Shown one piece after another: positions 46,363-55,860 of a stretch of DNA of 64,000 nucleotides. The translations under genes were made by a program, and so were the position numbers. The stretch comes from Methanobrevibacter sp. Lineage in GTDB: Archaea; Methanobacteriota; Methanobacteria; Methanobacteriales; Methanobacteriaceae. The notes under the pieces were generated by a model. It saw nothing but the letters and a program-made list of their open reading frames with translations. It ran no database searches and had not been told where the DNA came from. The first letter of the stretch is position 1, and the number at the start of each line of letters is the position of its first letter. The stretch is from the NCBI RefSeq assembly GCF_017539065.1, contig NZ_JAFYHP010000009.1:1-64000 (forward strand), in the 5' to 3' direction.

Positions 46363-47121
46363 TTATTTTACATATACATCGGCGTCAGCATCAAATGGAT
46401 TAGTACGAACAACTAATGCAATCATGTATGGGTAATGTTTGTATAAATATTTTAAATAGTAAACCCATTCATAGACTAATTTATCGTAAACTCTTTTCAT
46501 ATCTCCATTTAAATGGCCAAAATCAGTATCGGTAACTAAATTTAAATCTTTTCTATGCTCTAATTCTTCATCTAAGTGGAGAATAGCATTAATTAATTCA
46601 GTAAATTCTTCTTTTTCAAGTAAATTAGGATTGTTTATTAAATTAATAATAAATTCTCTTTTACTGGAAAGAAACATTCTTAAGTTTTCTAAAAACTCTT
46701 CGCGTTCCTCTGGAGGGATGTTGGCCTGAAAATCAAGTGAAGCTCCTTTTAACTCAGCTAACTTATTATCATAGTCGCTTTCATCCCAATCTTTGATGGA
46801 TTTTAAATTTTCAGTACTTGCTTTATACTTATTTGCAGTACTCAATTGATTGATCAACTCGTTACCGACTTCTGAAAAGAAAGTACTCATAAGCATGTCT
46901 AATTTTTCAAGCATAGCTTCTTTTTCTTTTTTTTCAATAATTTCATCAAGTATGAATGCTACCAGTAAAATGTCAACCGGAATAAAACCTAAATGTGTCC
47001 AGATATATGAAATAATATGTTCTGCATCGCCTAATACAAGGTAATTAGACCCATAAATAATTATTATTAAAATAATCATTAATATTGAAAATTTAACTTT
47101 CCAACTTAATCTTTTGCTCAT
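46363..47121 (-). CDS. Two-helix membrane protein with helical cytoplasmic domain
   Basis: A 252-residue protein with two hydrophobic helices near the N terminus (about residues 9-30 and 44-60), followed by about 190 mostly helical, charged residues (EKKEKEAMLEKLDMLMSTFF, REEFLENLRMFLSSKREFI). The C terminus is NPFDADADVYVK. The pattern suggests a membrane anchor with a coiled-coil cytoplasmic domain. No family was recognised. It lies between cbiT and mobA in the same operon, with small gaps, though that does not fix its function. Confidence 0.75.
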   Translation of the reverse strand: MSKRLSWKVKFSILMIILIIIIYGSNYLVLGDAEHIISYIWTHLGFIPVDILLVAFILDEIIEKKEKEAMLEKLDMLMSTFFSEVGNELINQLSTANKYKASTENLKSIKDWDESDYDNKLAELKGASLDFQANIPPEEREEFLENLRMFLSSKREFIINLINNPNLLEKEEFTELINAILHLDEELEHRKDLNLVTDTDFGHLNGDMKRVYDKLVYEWVYYLKYLYKHYPYMIALVVRTNPFDADADVYVK

Positions 47122-47137
47122 TTTATAATCTCCGCTT

Positions 47138-47701
47138 TCATCGTTTTTTTGCTGTAATTATAGCTATTGGGTTTTCGCTGATCATTAAAACTCCACGGTC
47201 AAGGACTCGTCCATTTGAAATGTTCACTTCCATAATTTTTGGATTATATCCCAAATCTTTAAGTTTGTTGATGGCCTCAACTTTAGTGTCAACTAAAATA
47301 GCTGTAATGATGATTCTTCCTTTCGGATTTAATTTTTCATTAACAATGTCTAAAATATTTTCTAATTGCCTGCCGCTGCCCCCTACAATGGCAATATCAA
47401 TGTTATCAATATTTTTTAGAGCGTTCGCCCCATCATCATTAATTAATGTTACATTATCTCCAAGTCCAAATTTCTTAAGGTTATTGGATGTTACCTCAAT
47501 CGCTTCGGGATTTGTATCAATGGAAATCACCTCACCTGCTCTTTGGCTGAATTCGCAAGTGATTCCGCCAGTTCCACATCCGCAGTCAACAACTTTATCG
47601 GTAGATGTGACTTCTGATTTATATAATATTATCGCCCTTATAGCTTCTTTACTTGGTCCTGGAACATCACAGGATTTAATAAAATCCTTATCTTCTAACA
47701 T
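47138..47701 (-). CDS. cbiT: Cobalt-precorrin-6/8 methyltransferase-decarboxylase CbiT
   Basis: A 187-residue SAM-dependent methyltransferase of the CbiT type, acting on the corrin ring in cobamide synthesis; methanogens need cobamides in methyltransferases. The SAM motif VVDCGCGTGGITCEFSQRA lies near 36-54, and IDIAIVGGSGRQLENIL near 101-117 is typical of CbiT. The start ATG immediately follows the ubiX stop codon. Other cobamide genes are not in the window. Confidence 0.9.
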   Translation of the reverse strand: MLEDKDFIKSCDVPGPSKEAIRAIILYKSEVTSTDKVVDCGCGTGGITCEFSQRAGEVISIDTNPEAIEVTSNNLKKFGLGDNVTLINDDGANALKNIDNIDIAIVGGSGRQLENILDIVNEKLNPKGRIIITAILVDTKVEAINKLKDLGYNPKIMEVNISNGRVLDRGVLMISENPIAIITAKKR

Positions 47702-48250
47702 CTACTCCCACCTTTTAAATAAATTATTTTCAATTTTCAAAGAGTCTAATATCTTTCCAACAATAAAATTGATCTGGTCATCAACTGTATCATGAGTTGA
47801 GTAAAAACCGGGCATTGCAGGTAAAATTATAGCCCCTTCTTGTGATAATGTTAGCATATTCTGTAAATGAACACTTCTGAGTGGAGTTTCACGAGGCACA
47901 ATAACAGTAGGCCTTTTTTCTTTCAAACTCACATCGGCAACTCGTGTTATTGTATTGGCACCATATCCATTTGCAATTGAAGATAATGTCTTCATGGAGC
48001 ATGGCACAATAGCCAGTGCGTCTGCTTTAAATGATCCGCTATTTATTGAAGCGGTTAAATCATTGAAATCGTAATATGTGTCTGCCATATCAATGACCTC
48101 TTCAACGCTATATTCAGTTTCCGATTCAATAACAATTTTAGCAGCATCACTGATGACTAAACTATTTTCAATATCTAATTCTTTTAGAGCTTCAATGAGT
48201 CTTATTCCATATATTACTCCGCTTGCTCCTGTTATTCCAATTACTATCAT
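47702..48250 (-). CDS. ubiX: Flavin prenyltransferase UbiX
   Basis: A 182-residue flavoprotein that prenylates FMN to make the cofactor of UbiD-type decarboxylases. The N-terminal IVIGITGASGVIYGIRLIEAL is the FMN-binding region. CSMKTLSSIANGYGANTITR and PTVIVPRETPLRSVHLQNML are diagnostic. In archaea the product likely serves a UbiD partner in menaquinone-like or mevalonate-route steps. It abuts cbiT directly and lies 9 bases after the HD hydrolase gene. Confidence 0.95.
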   Translation of the reverse strand: MIVIGITGASGVIYGIRLIEALKELDIENSLVISDAAKIVIESETEYSVEEVIDMADTYYDFNDLTASINSGSFKADALAIVPCSMKTLSSIANGYGANTITRVADVSLKEKRPTVIVPRETPLRSVHLQNMLTLSQEGAIILPAMPGFYSTHDTVDDQINFIVGKILDSLKIENNLFKRWE

Positions 48251-48259
48251 GTTATTCTC

Positions 48260-49486
48260 CTAGAATAGTTTAATTTGGTCGTAATGTATGCCATGGAATT
48301 TTTCACGGTCAATTTCTGGCAAATCAACATAATTTTCTAATTTGAGTTTGTTAAATTTAGATTTCTCATCTTCTGGGACATAAACACTAATATCTGGTAT
48401 GTTAAATCTTGCCTTACTCAACGCCCCTATAATATTTGATATTTCAGTCAATGGGAATAATTTTCCATCAACGGTCACTTGTGTTTTCATCTCATCAAAA
48501 CGAGGATATTCTGCGATATTTATAAATATATAATCTTTATCAAGCCCATAATCTTCAGCTATTTCTTCTTCTGCTTTTCTAAGTTCTTCCGGTTTGATTT
48601 TATACATTTTTTCCGGGAATTTAAAGTTATCTAAACGGATTGTCTTAACCCTTTTTGGGACAATCCTGTTGTCCAATCTGTACATTATGTCATTTACATA
48701 CTCATTGTCGCAATGTCTAAATATTGCGGTAATGTCTGAATCGTCGTATTTATACATTTCACGTTCATTGATTATTCCTTCAGTGAAAGTCTTTTTCAAT
48801 GCTCTTCTAAACATTGAATTGACAATTCTTGTTGTGTGGTGTTGATACACACTTGGATACATGAAATACCTTGATACTAATGCTCCTTCTGCAGCTTGAA
48901 CACCTTTAATATCAAGTATCAATCCATCATCTAAGCTTAAGTTTGAGATTAGTCTTTCATAATCAATTATTCCATAAGACACTCCGGTATTGTGTGAATC
49001 TCTTAATAGATAATCCATTCTATCAACATCAAGTTCCCCTGAAACAATCGGGCCTAAGTGGCCTTTTCCGGTTATAATGTCTACAATTTCATTTACATCG
49101 AATTTTTCTTCAAGCAAATCTTTCATTGATGTTTTAGTAATTACAAATTTTGAGAATTCTTCATGAGGGACGGATAATACTCCTTCGGATACATGTGAGA
49201 ATGGGCCATGTCCAATATCATGCAGTAGTGCTGAAGCTCTTATTAATTCGATTTCATCATTACTTAAGTCCAATTCTTCAGCGAGTTTTGATCCTAGGTT
49301 CATGGTTCCAACGCAATGTTCAAATCGGGTATGTGTTGCTCCAGGATAGACTAAACTTATTAAACCTAGTTGTTTTATACGCCTTAAACGTTGGAATTGC
49401 GGCATGTCCATTATTTTTACTTCGAAGTTTTTTAAGATAATATCTCCATAGACGCTATCTCTGATAAATTTCTTTTTTTCACTCAT
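48260..49486 (-). CDS. HD-domain metal-dependent phosphohydrolase
   Basis: A 408-residue HD-superfamily hydrolase. The metal-binding set is HTRFEHCVGTMNLG near residues 52-65, HDIGHGPFSHVSEG near 89-102 (H-D pair) and a later aspartate in GELDVDRMDYLLRD near 150-165. This architecture matches the dGTPase-like and SAMHD1-like branch, but the substrate cannot be told; dNTP or signalling nucleotides are possible. It lies in the operon between the small membrane protein and ubiX, with no functional link visible. Confidence 0.88.
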   Translation of the reverse strand: MSEKKKFIRDSVYGDIILKNFEVKIMDMPQFQRLRRIKQLGLISLVYPGATHTRFEHCVGTMNLGSKLAEELDLSNDEIELIRASALLHDIGHGPFSHVSEGVLSVPHEEFSKFVITKTSMKDLLEEKFDVNEIVDIITGKGHLGPIVSGELDVDRMDYLLRDSHNTGVSYGIIDYERLISNLSLDDGLILDIKGVQAAEGALVSRYFMYPSVYQHHTTRIVNSMFRRALKKTFTEGIINEREMYKYDDSDITAIFRHCDNEYVNDIMYRLDNRIVPKRVKTIRLDNFKFPEKMYKIKPEELRKAEEEIAEDYGLDKDYIFINIAEYPRFDEMKTQVTVDGKLFPLTEISNIIGALSKARFNIPDISVYVPEDEKSKFNKLKLENYVDLPEIDREKFHGIHYDQIKLF

Positions 49487-49501
49487 TTTATCAGTCTTCC
49501 C

Positions 49502-49801
49502 CTAATTAAAATCAATTTCATCTATGCTGTTCGTCCAATTGTCTATTGTGTCCTCAATATCATTGGTTATATTGGAAAAAGTGCTATCAGTTGTATTGGT
49601 TGTATTAGTATCATTCTGAGGGATAACTGTCGGCACATAATAAATTTCTTGCGGTTCAAATGAATCATTTTCAATAGGTATTAATTTATATGAGTCATTA
49701 TCTTCGTGTATTGTTAGTGTTGCGAATGCAGAACTAATACAAAATGCAATTATGGCTATAATAAAAAATACTATTAAATTTGCTTTAACTGAGCCTTTCA
49801 T
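49502..49801 (-). CDS. Small membrane-anchored Asn/Thr-rich protein
   Basis: A 99-residue protein with one N-terminal hydrophobic helix (about residues 8-28, LIVFFIIAIIAFCISSAFA), followed by a polar tail with many Asn/Thr (NDTNTTNTTDSTFSN). The tail has several N-x-T sequons and would be outside the cell. No family was recognised. It lies 15 bases upstream of the HD hydrolase gene and opens the minus-strand operon, with its promoter in the divergent region shared with amtB. Confidence 0.65.
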   Translation of the reverse strand: MKGSVKANLIVFFIIAIIAFCISSAFATLTIHEDNDSYKLIPIENDSFEPQEIYYVPTVIPQNDTNTTNTTDSTFSNITNDIEDTIDNWTNSIDEIDFN

Positions 49802-49901
49802 AATAACACTTTATTAATTTATACTATTATTATTTTTTTTAAAAGCTATTATTTAATAGTTTGCTAAAAATAAACTCTTTTCAATGTTTTTTTTATTTTT
49901 T

Positions 49902-49970
49902 GCAAAATGTTTATATATGATGACGATCAATCATAATATATCGGAAGTATACTTCCGACAGTATACTTCC
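49902..49970 (+). promoter_or_regulatory. amtB promoter with tandem NrpR-type operators
   Basis: A BRE-like GCAAAAT and TATA box TTTATATAT at 49910-49918 are followed by an 18-base perfect palindrome TCGGAAGTATACTTCCGA at 49941-49958. Its core GGAA-N6-TTCC at 49943-49956 matches the operator described for the methanogen nitrogen repressor NrpR. A second, imperfect copy (GACA-GTATAC-TTCC) follows at 49957-49970. The two lie near or just after the expected transcription start, a suitable place for repression. Confidence 0.9.
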
Positions 49971-50000
49971 GATTAATAAATTTAATAGAGTTTAGATAAT

Positions 50001-51215
50001 ATGGTTATGTTTAGTGCTGGTGACACTGCATGGATTCTTGTATGTACATTACTTGTGCTATTAATGAGTATTCCGGCAGTAGCATTTTTTTATGGAGGAT
50101 TAAGTAAAAGAAAAAACGTTTTAAATACTATGTTTTTATCTTTCATTGCATTTTCAATAATCAGTATACTTTGGGTAATATTTGGTTATCAATTTGCATT
50201 TGGAAGTGATGTTAATGGATTAATAGGTTCACCAACCAATTTCTTCTTACAGGGAATTGGTCTGGATGATTTAAATGGAACAATTCCAACATTATTATTT
50301 GTAATGTTCCAATGTGCATTTGCAGGACTTACCTGTGCTATTCTGTCTGGTGCATTAGTTGGAAGAATGAAAACCAAAGCATGGGTAATTTTTGTCCCAA
50401 TATGGGCATGCCTTGTATATGTTCCTGTAGCCCACTGGGTATGGGGCGGAGGATGGTTAATGCAGATGGGTGCACTTGACTTTGCAGGAGGTGCAGTAGT
50501 TCACATTAACTCAGGAATTTCCGCTCTGGCTGTAGCATTAGTTTTAGGTAAAAGGAAAAACGCTTCATTAATTCCACATAACTTAGGTTATGCAGTGCTC
50601 GGTGCTGCTCTACTATGGTTTGGATGGATGGGATTCAATGGAGGATCAGGTCTTGCCGCAGATGGACTTGCAGCAAATGCAATTATAGTGTCAAATGTGG
50701 CCGCAGCTATGGGTCTTATTGTTTGGACATTAATTGATGTGGTTAAAGTTGGAAACCCAACTGTTTTAGGCGCAATTTCCGGTGCTGTCGCAGGTTTAGT
50801 TGGAATCACTCCTGCTGCAGGATTTGTAGATGTATACGGCGCATTGATTATTGGTGCTGTAGCTCCGATAATATCCTACTATGCAATTAATTATTTAAAA
50901 CCTAAACTTGGATACGACGATGCACTGGATGTATGGGGTATTCACGGTATGTCCGGTGTATGGGGAGCACTTGCAACAGGTATTTTTGCAGTTCCAGCCG
51001 TTGGAGGCGTAGCAGGATTAATTGCAGGAAACCCTAATCAGGTATTAATACAAATCATTAGTATTGTAGCTACAATTGTTTATTCATTTTTAGTAAGTTA
51101 TGTAATAGCAAAAATACTCGATAAAACATTAAATGGTATTAGAGTTGAAGATCATGAAGAAATTGGAGGACTTGATTCCCACCTTCACAAAGAATCTGCT
51201 TATAACTTCAATTAA
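50001..51215 (+). CDS. amtB: Ammonium transporter AmtB
   Basis: A 404-residue ammonium channel with 11 hydrophobic helices. The conserved pore histidines are in [18 protein letters not shown] near residue 165 and [15 protein letters not shown] near 311. ATG codons at 50001 and 50007 both fit and neither has a good ribosome site; the first is listed. It forms an operon with glnK, which starts 14 bases after its stop. Expression is probably repressed by NrpR when nitrogen is plentiful. Confidence 0.95.
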   Translation: MVMFSAGDTAWILVCTLLVLLMSIPAVAFFYGGLSKRKNVLNTMFLSFIAFSIISILWVIFGYQFAFGSDVNGLIGSPTNFFLQGIGLDDLNGTIPTLLFVMFQCAFAGLTCAILSGALVGRMKTKAWVIFVPIWACLVYVPVAHWVWGGGWLMQMGALDFAGGAVVHINSGISALAVALVLGKRKNASLIPHNLGYAVLGAALLWFGWMGFNGGSGLAADGLAANAIIVSNVAAAMGLIVWTLIDVVKVGNPTVLGAISGAVAGLVGITPAAGFVDVYGALIIGAVAPIISYYAINYLKPKLGYDDALDVWGIHGMSGVWGALATGIFAVPAVGGVAGLIAGNPNQVLIQIISIVATIVYSFLVSYVIAKILDKTLNGIRVEDHEEIGGLDSHLHKESAYNFN

Positions 51216-51229
51216 AGGAGGAATAGTTA

Positions 51230-51568
51230 ATGAAACGTATTATTGCAATAGTCAGACCTGAAAAGTTTGATGATGTTAAAAATGAACTGGTCAAAGCGGG
51301 TTGTGAAGGAATGACCGTTTGCGAAGTCAAAGGAAGAGGAAGTCAAAGAGGAGTAAGAGAATCCTACAGAGGATCAAGTTATTGCATTGACTTAATTCCA
51401 AAGACACGTGTTGAGATTGTTGCTAAAGATGATGAACTGGAATTGTACATCGAGGCAATCAAAAAAGGAGCATATACCGGAAACATCGGTGACGGAAAAA
51501 TATTCATACAACCTGTGGAAAATGTAATTAGGATACGTACTGGTGAAGACGGTGAAAAGGCCGTATAG
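51230..51568 (+). CDS. glnK: Nitrogen regulatory PII protein GlnK
   Basis: A 112-residue PII protein. It binds 2-oxoglutarate and ATP/ADP and plugs AmtB at low ammonium demand. The T loop contains SYRGSSY with Tyr51, the residue that bacteria uridylylate, and the C-terminal signature TGNIGDGKIFIQPVENVIRIRTGE region is intact. An AAAGGAGG ribosome site is visible. The amtB-glnK pair is standard in methanogens. A very strong stem-loop follows. Confidence 0.96.
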   Translation: MKRIIAIVRPEKFDDVKNELVKAGCEGMTVCEVKGRGSQRGVRESYRGSSYCIDLIPKTRVEIVAKDDELELYIEAIKKGAYTGNIGDGKIFIQPVENVIRIRTGEDGEKAV

Positions 51569-51604
51569 ATAATTACAATACTAATTTTCATTTGTCCCTA
51601 TATT

Positions 51605-51645
51605 AGGAAAATAGTGCTTGGCATTATTTTCCTTTTTTTTTATTT
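51605..51645 (+). terminator. Strong stem-loop terminator after glnK
   Basis: AGGAAAATAGTGC at 51605-51617 pairs with GCATTATTTTCCT at 51621-51633 (13 pairs, one G-T) around a three-base loop, followed by a T-rich run. It lies between glnK and the convergent S24/S26-like gene. Confidence 0.85.
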
Positions 51646-52248
51646 TTAATATGATATTACAACACCATTAATATCAGAAATGTCTACCCAAGTTGAAATA
51701 CCTTTTATTTGATATAATTCACCATTAATGAATTCATAAGAAATATTTTTGTTATCACTAACCAGGTGGATGTCATTGCCCTTAATCTGGTCAACTCTTT
51801 TTATAATTCCGCCATATTCTTCACTATCTGCCACAACGATATCTCCAACATGTATGTCGTGGGTTTTATTTACTAGTGCTGTTTGCCCATCTTTTAAAGT
51901 TGGAAGCATGGATGTTCCATCAACAGTCACGACAATAGGAATTTGATTTGGCCCAATGCTTGAATCAATATTAATATCAACATCTTCTAGACCATATTGA
52001 TTGCAAATGTCCTCAATTCCATGCCTATAACTTGCAATATCACTGCCGGTATCATTCATAACCTCTAAAGTGTAGTCGCATATTTCATTGCTCAGGCCGG
52101 ATTTGTCAATAGTGGAAAAGGAAGTAGTTTCAACGGTGACGTTTTCACCATCATTATAGATATCAATGGTATCATTGCCCAAAAACAAGATTCCAAAAAA
52201 TATGATTAAAATAAGTATAACTATAGCTAAAACAATCTTTTTAGCCAT
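51646..52248 (-). CDS. S24/S26-type membrane peptidase-like protein
   Basis: A 200-residue protein with one N-terminal transmembrane helix (about residues 4-27). The peptidase-like motif VDGTSMLPTLKDGQTALVNK near residues 110-129 carries the catalytic serine, and GGIIKRVDQIKG near 150-161 the lysine expected in a Ser-Lys S26/S24 dyad. Archaeal signal peptidase I more often uses Ser-His, so this may be a LexA/S24-like or a signal-peptidase paralogue. The gene follows aroD by 5 bases on the minus strand, so it is likely co-transcribed. Role uncertain. Confidence 0.8.
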   Translation of the reverse strand: MAKKIVLAIVILILIIFFGILFLGNDTIDIYNDGENVTVETTSFSTIDKSGLSNEICDYTLEVMNDTGSDIASYRHGIEDICNQYGLEDVDINIDSSIGPNQIPIVVTVDGTSMLPTLKDGQTALVNKTHDIHVGDIVVADSEEYGGIIKRVDQIKGNDIHLVSDNKNISYEFINGELYQIKGISTWVDISDINGVVISY

Positions 52249-52253
52249 TCAAA

Positions 52254-52931
52254 TCACTCATCCATAATATTCAAATCCATATTTAGGAGAGCTTTCATTG
52301 TTTCAATGTCAATTTGCCCCGGTGCAGTCACGTCAGTTCCCGCTGCGAAAGTAATTGGTGAGTCAAATTTGGAAGCCATAATTCTGGTGTAACTTCCCAA
52401 ATCACCCATAGAAATGGCAATTGTGTTTTCACAGTGTGAAAGGACTGCCAATATTGTTAAGGTATCTTCCAAATCCTGTGGCATGAATGCAACTTTAGCT
52501 ATATCCCCTAATTCATGTTCCTTTTCAACAATGTAGAGGATTTCATTTAGGTCGGGTGTCTTTTCAAAATCATGGTAAGAGACAATTGTTTTAACGCCGG
52601 TGTCATGAATCTTATTAATGTATTCATCATTGCTTTGAAGTTCAATATCCACATAATCGGCCAAATCACAACATTCATATAATATATTGAATCTTTCTTC
52701 TTCTGTGCCTTTAAAAGAACCGCCTTCCGTGCTGATTCTATTTGTGGCAATTGTAGGGAAGTTGATCTCTTCGATTGTATTTCTGATTTCTGAAATATCC
52801 GGATTTTTAAGTGCATCTATTCTGAACTCCAATATGTCCGCACCTTTATCTATACAATCCTTTGCAACTTCAATAACCTCTTCGCATCTTTCTTGAAAGA
52901 TAGGGATTGCGATTTTTGTTTGTGAATACAT
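52254..52931 (-). CDS. aroD: 3-dehydroquinate dehydratase, type I
   Basis: A 225-residue type I dehydratase that makes 3-dehydroshikimate via a lysine Schiff base. Catalytic histidine is in IVSYHDFEKTP near residue 120 and the lysine in DIAKVAFMPQ near 146. EFRIDALKNP near residue 35 is the substrate-binding start. Type I length is about 225-250. It diverges from the unrecognised gene at 53062. The S24/S26-like gene follows 5 bases downstream. Confidence 0.94.
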   Translation of the reverse strand: MYSQTKIAIPIFQERCEEVIEVAKDCIDKGADILEFRIDALKNPDISEIRNTIEEINFPTIATNRISTEGGSFKGTEEERFNILYECCDLADYVDIELQSNDEYINKIHDTGVKTIVSYHDFEKTPDLNEILYIVEKEHELGDIAKVAFMPQDLEDTLTILAVLSHCENTIAISMGDLGSYTRIMASKFDSPITFAAGTDVTAPGQIDIETMKALLNMDLNIMDE

Positions 52932-53061
52932 TACATTATAATATATTTATTACTATTATTAAGTTTTCTTAAAAACTTTATATAAATTAAAAAACATATT
53001 ATATATCAATAAAATTTAAAAATTTTATTTATTTATTTAATCAATTATATAAGGTGTTAAT

Positions 53062-53787
53062 TTGAAAATTACTGCTATAGGTGCAGATATATCAAAAAAT
53101 GATGTATCTTGTAGCTCCGAGCTAGTAGAAGCTATTGAAAAAAACCTTCAAACTGTTAAAGACTTAGGTGCAAGAGATGTCGCATTAACAAATGTCACTG
53201 GAGATGATGTTGTAGTTAGTGCATTTGTGGAAGATGATTTGCTTGAGCCCGTTAATGAAGGTTTGGTCAACGTTTTAAAAATGAGTGCAGAAAATCTTGG
53301 AGATCTGTCCGGGATTTCCGATAATCCTGAAAATGCTGGGGAAGGAATATCCTATGCTGAAGCAAACATAAGGCCAGACAGGTATCCGGATGCTATTGTT
53401 TTAGGCTTCGATACATATGGGGGAGAACCATTTGTTGCAGATGTTGCAAACTCTGCGATTGAAGCGGCAAAAGGCATGAAAAATTGTACTGATGTATCGG
53501 ATTTTATCGAGCCAAAGACAAGAAAAATTCCAGGTGTCGGTTATGTTTCACCTGAAACCGATGACCCTGTGGTTGTGGCAACTGTTGAAAACATAGAGTC
53601 TGTGGGTGTTATTGCAGGGGCCATGATAGGAGCTGCGCTTGGAAACAAAAACGTTTATTTGGTTAAAAGAGGGGCAACTTGCAATGTATTGCCGGGCAGT
53701 GTAATATTTTCAGCTACCGCTTTTATGAATGGAAATGTAATCGATTTGGCCGTTCCATTTGAAAATAAAACAAGAATATTAAGATAG
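53062..53787 (+). CDS. Conserved-looking protein of unknown function upstream of sucD
   Basis: A 241-residue soluble protein with a TTG start at 53062 and an AAGGTGTTAA ribosome site. I do not recognise the family with certainty. Visible features are a central glycine-rich stretch (PDAIVLGFDTYGGEPFVADVANS, about residues 112-134) and a C-terminal segment with GVIAGAMIGAALGNKNVYLVKRGATCNVLPG. Only cysteines 17, 147 and 211 or so are seen, so a metal site is not indicated. It lies 9 bases upstream of sucD, suggesting co-transcription with sucD and hmgA. Confidence 0.65.
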   Translation: MKITAIGADISKNDVSCSSELVEAIEKNLQTVKDLGARDVALTNVTGDDVVVSAFVEDDLLEPVNEGLVNVLKMSAENLGDLSGISDNPENAGEGISYAEANIRPDRYPDAIVLGFDTYGGEPFVADVANSAIEAAKGMKNCTDVSDFIEPKTRKIPGVGYVSPETDDPVVVATVENIESVGVIAGAMIGAALGNKNVYLVKRGATCNVLPGSVIFSATAFMNGNVIDLAVPFENKTRILR

Positions 53788-53796
53788 GAGATAATT

Positions 53797-54657
53797 ATGA
53801 TTTTATTAAATGAAGATACAAAATGTATAGTTCAAGGAATCACCGGTAAACAAGGTTCATTCCATACAGAACAAATGTTAAAATACAATACTAATATTGT
53901 AGCAGGATTGACTCCGGGAAAAGGCGGTCAGGACTTTTTAGGAGTTCCAATTTTCAATTCCATGGAAGAAGCAACAGAAGAAGTTGATATCAACTCTTCA
54001 ATAATATTTGTTCCAGCAAGATTTGCAAAGGATGCTGCATTTGAAGCAATCAGACATTTGGATTTGGTTGTTATCATTTCTGAACATATTCCTGTCCATG
54101 ACAGCATGAAAATCATGGCATATGCAAAGGAAATGGGCACCACAATCATAGGTCCAAACACTCCTGGAGTCATCTCTCCGGGCGTCGGCAAATTAGGTAT
54201 TATGCCAACCCACATCTTTGCTGAAGGAAATGTTGGAGTAATCTCAAGAAGCGGTACATTAACTTATGAGATTGCAAGTGAACTCACTAATGCTGGAATT
54301 GGCCAAAGTACAGCTGTTGGTATTGGTGGGGACCCTGTAACCGGAGACAATTATGTCGATATCTTAACAAGATTTGAAAAAGATGATCAAACCGATGCCG
54401 TTGTCTTAATCGGTGAAATCGGAGGAACTGCAGAAGAAAGGGCAGGTAAATTCATTGCAGAAGAAATGTCAAAACCTGTAGTATCATATATTGCAGGAAG
54501 AACAGCACCACCAGGCAAAAGAATGGGACATGCTGGAGCTATCATCCAAGGAAATTCCGGTACTGTTGAAAGTAAAACCAAAGCTTTGAATGAAGCTGGT
54601 GTTGAAGTAGCTAAAAAACCATCTGAAATTGTAGATTTACTTAAAAAGGTTATGTAA
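53797..54657 (+). CDS. sucD: Succinyl-CoA ligase alpha subunit
   Basis: A 286-residue CoA-binding alpha subunit of ADP-forming succinyl-CoA synthetase. The CoA-binding [14 protein letters not shown] lies near residues 15-28. [20 protein letters not shown] is near 145-165 and the phosphohistidine is in RMGHAGAII near 246. The beta subunit (SucC) is not in the window. The enzyme links succinate and succinyl-CoA in the incomplete reductive TCA branch. A GGAGAT ribosome site is visible. Its stop overlaps the hmgA start by one base. Confidence 0.94.
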   Translation: MILLNEDTKCIVQGITGKQGSFHTEQMLKYNTNIVAGLTPGKGGQDFLGVPIFNSMEEATEEVDINSSIIFVPARFAKDAAFEAIRHLDLVVIISEHIPVHDSMKIMAYAKEMGTTIIGPNTPGVISPGVGKLGIMPTHIFAEGNVGVISRSGTLTYEIASELTNAGIGQSTAVGIGGDPVTGDNYVDILTRFEKDDQTDAVVLIGEIGGTAEERAGKFIAEEMSKPVVSYIAGRTAPPGKRMGHAGAIIQGNSGTVESKTKALNEAGVEVAKKPSEIVDLLKKVM

Positions 54658-55859
54658 TGTCAAATCAGGAAATTATTGATAAATTATTAAATGGCGAAAT
54701 GAAACTTTATCAAGTTGATAAAGAAGTATCCGCCAAAGAAGCAACTGATATTAGAAGAGAATTTTTAGAACAGAAATATGATTTAGATTTAACCAATATC
54801 TCAAATTATACTTTGGATATGGAAAGGGCTTCTGCAAGAAATATAGAAAACTCAATTGGAGTATTGCAACTTCCAATGGGTATTGCAGGTCCATTAAAAA
54901 TTAATGGAGAATATTGTAATCGTGAAGTTTTTGTTCCACTTGCAACTTCTGAAGGGGCATTAGTCGCATCAGTTAATAGAGGCGCATCAACAATAACCGC
55001 TTCCGGCGGCGTTAATGCAAGAGTAGTTTCAGATATTATGACTCGTGCACCCGCAATCAAATGTAATGGTGTTAACGAGGCATTAAAAATAAAACAATGG
55101 TTTATTGATAATTTCGATGAATTGAAAGAAATTGCGGAATCTACTACTTCTCATGGAAAATTAATTAAAATTGATCCTATCTTAATTGTTGGAAGCTATG
55201 TTTTCCCGAGATTCGTTTTCTCAACAGGGGACAGTATGGGAATGAATATGGTAACAATAGCTTCTGAAAAAATCTTAGATAAATTAGCTAATGAAACCAC
55301 AGCAACCCACATTGCATTAAGTGGTAATGTCTGTGTTGATAAAAAACCGGCTGCTATTAACATTGTTGAAGGAAGAGGAAAAAGTGTTATAGCAGACATA
55401 TTAGTGCCAAAAGATATTGTGGCCAAAAAGTTAAAAACCACAGCAGAAGCAATTGTTGAGGTGAACACTGCTAAAAACTTAATTGGTTCAGCAGCTAGCG
55501 GATCCCTTGCATTTAATGCTCACTATGCTAACATGGTTGCAGCAATATTTTTAGCAACAGGCCAGGATGCGGCACATGTTGTTGAAGGGTCTTTAGGCAT
55601 TACAACTGCTGAAAATCGTGATGGGGATTTATACTTCTCAGTAAACTTGCCTGATTTGCCAATTGCAACCGTCGGTGGAGGAACCAGTTTGGAAGTTGCT
55701 CATGAGGGATTGGAAATCCTTGGTGTTGCAGGTTCTGGCAAGGCACGTGAATTTGCAGAAATTGTTGCATCAACCGTTTTAGCAGGGGAATTGTCATTGG
55801 TTGGAGCACTAGCAGCAGGACACCTTGCAAGAGCGCATCAGGAACTTGGAAGAGGATAA
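54657..55859 (+). CDS. hmgA: 3-hydroxy-3-methylglutaryl-CoA reductase, class I
   Basis: A 400-residue class I HMG-CoA reductase that makes mevalonate for archaeal isoprenoid lipids. The N-terminal ENSIGVLQLPMGIAGPLKING, the catalytic glutamate in PLATSEGALVASVNRGA and the GDSMGMNMV and GQDAAHVVEGS motifs are visible. The C-terminal histidine lies in GHLARAHQELGRG. Start overlaps the sucD stop (TAATG). The following small gene begins one base after its stop. Confidence 0.96.
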   Translation: MSNQEIIDKLLNGEMKLYQVDKEVSAKEATDIRREFLEQKYDLDLTNISNYTLDMERASARNIENSIGVLQLPMGIAGPLKINGEYCNREVFVPLATSEGALVASVNRGASTITASGGVNARVVSDIMTRAPAIKCNGVNEALKIKQWFIDNFDELKEIAESTTSHGKLIKIDPILIVGSYVFPRFVFSTGDSMGMNMVTIASEKILDKLANETTATHIALSGNVCVDKKPAAINIVEGRGKSVIADILVPKDIVAKKLKTTAEAIVEVNTAKNLIGSAASGSLAFNAHYANMVAAIFLATGQDAAHVVEGSLGITTAENRDGDLYFSVNLPDLPIATVGGGTSLEVAHEGLEILGVAGSGKAREFAEIVASTVLAGELSLVGALAAGHLARAHQELGRG

Positions 55860-55860
55860 T

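Noticed and set aside
47220..47795. 191-codon plus-strand frame across cbiT and ubiX
   Set aside because: It is antisense to two recognisable enzymes that have normal operon spacing; no ribosome site supports it.
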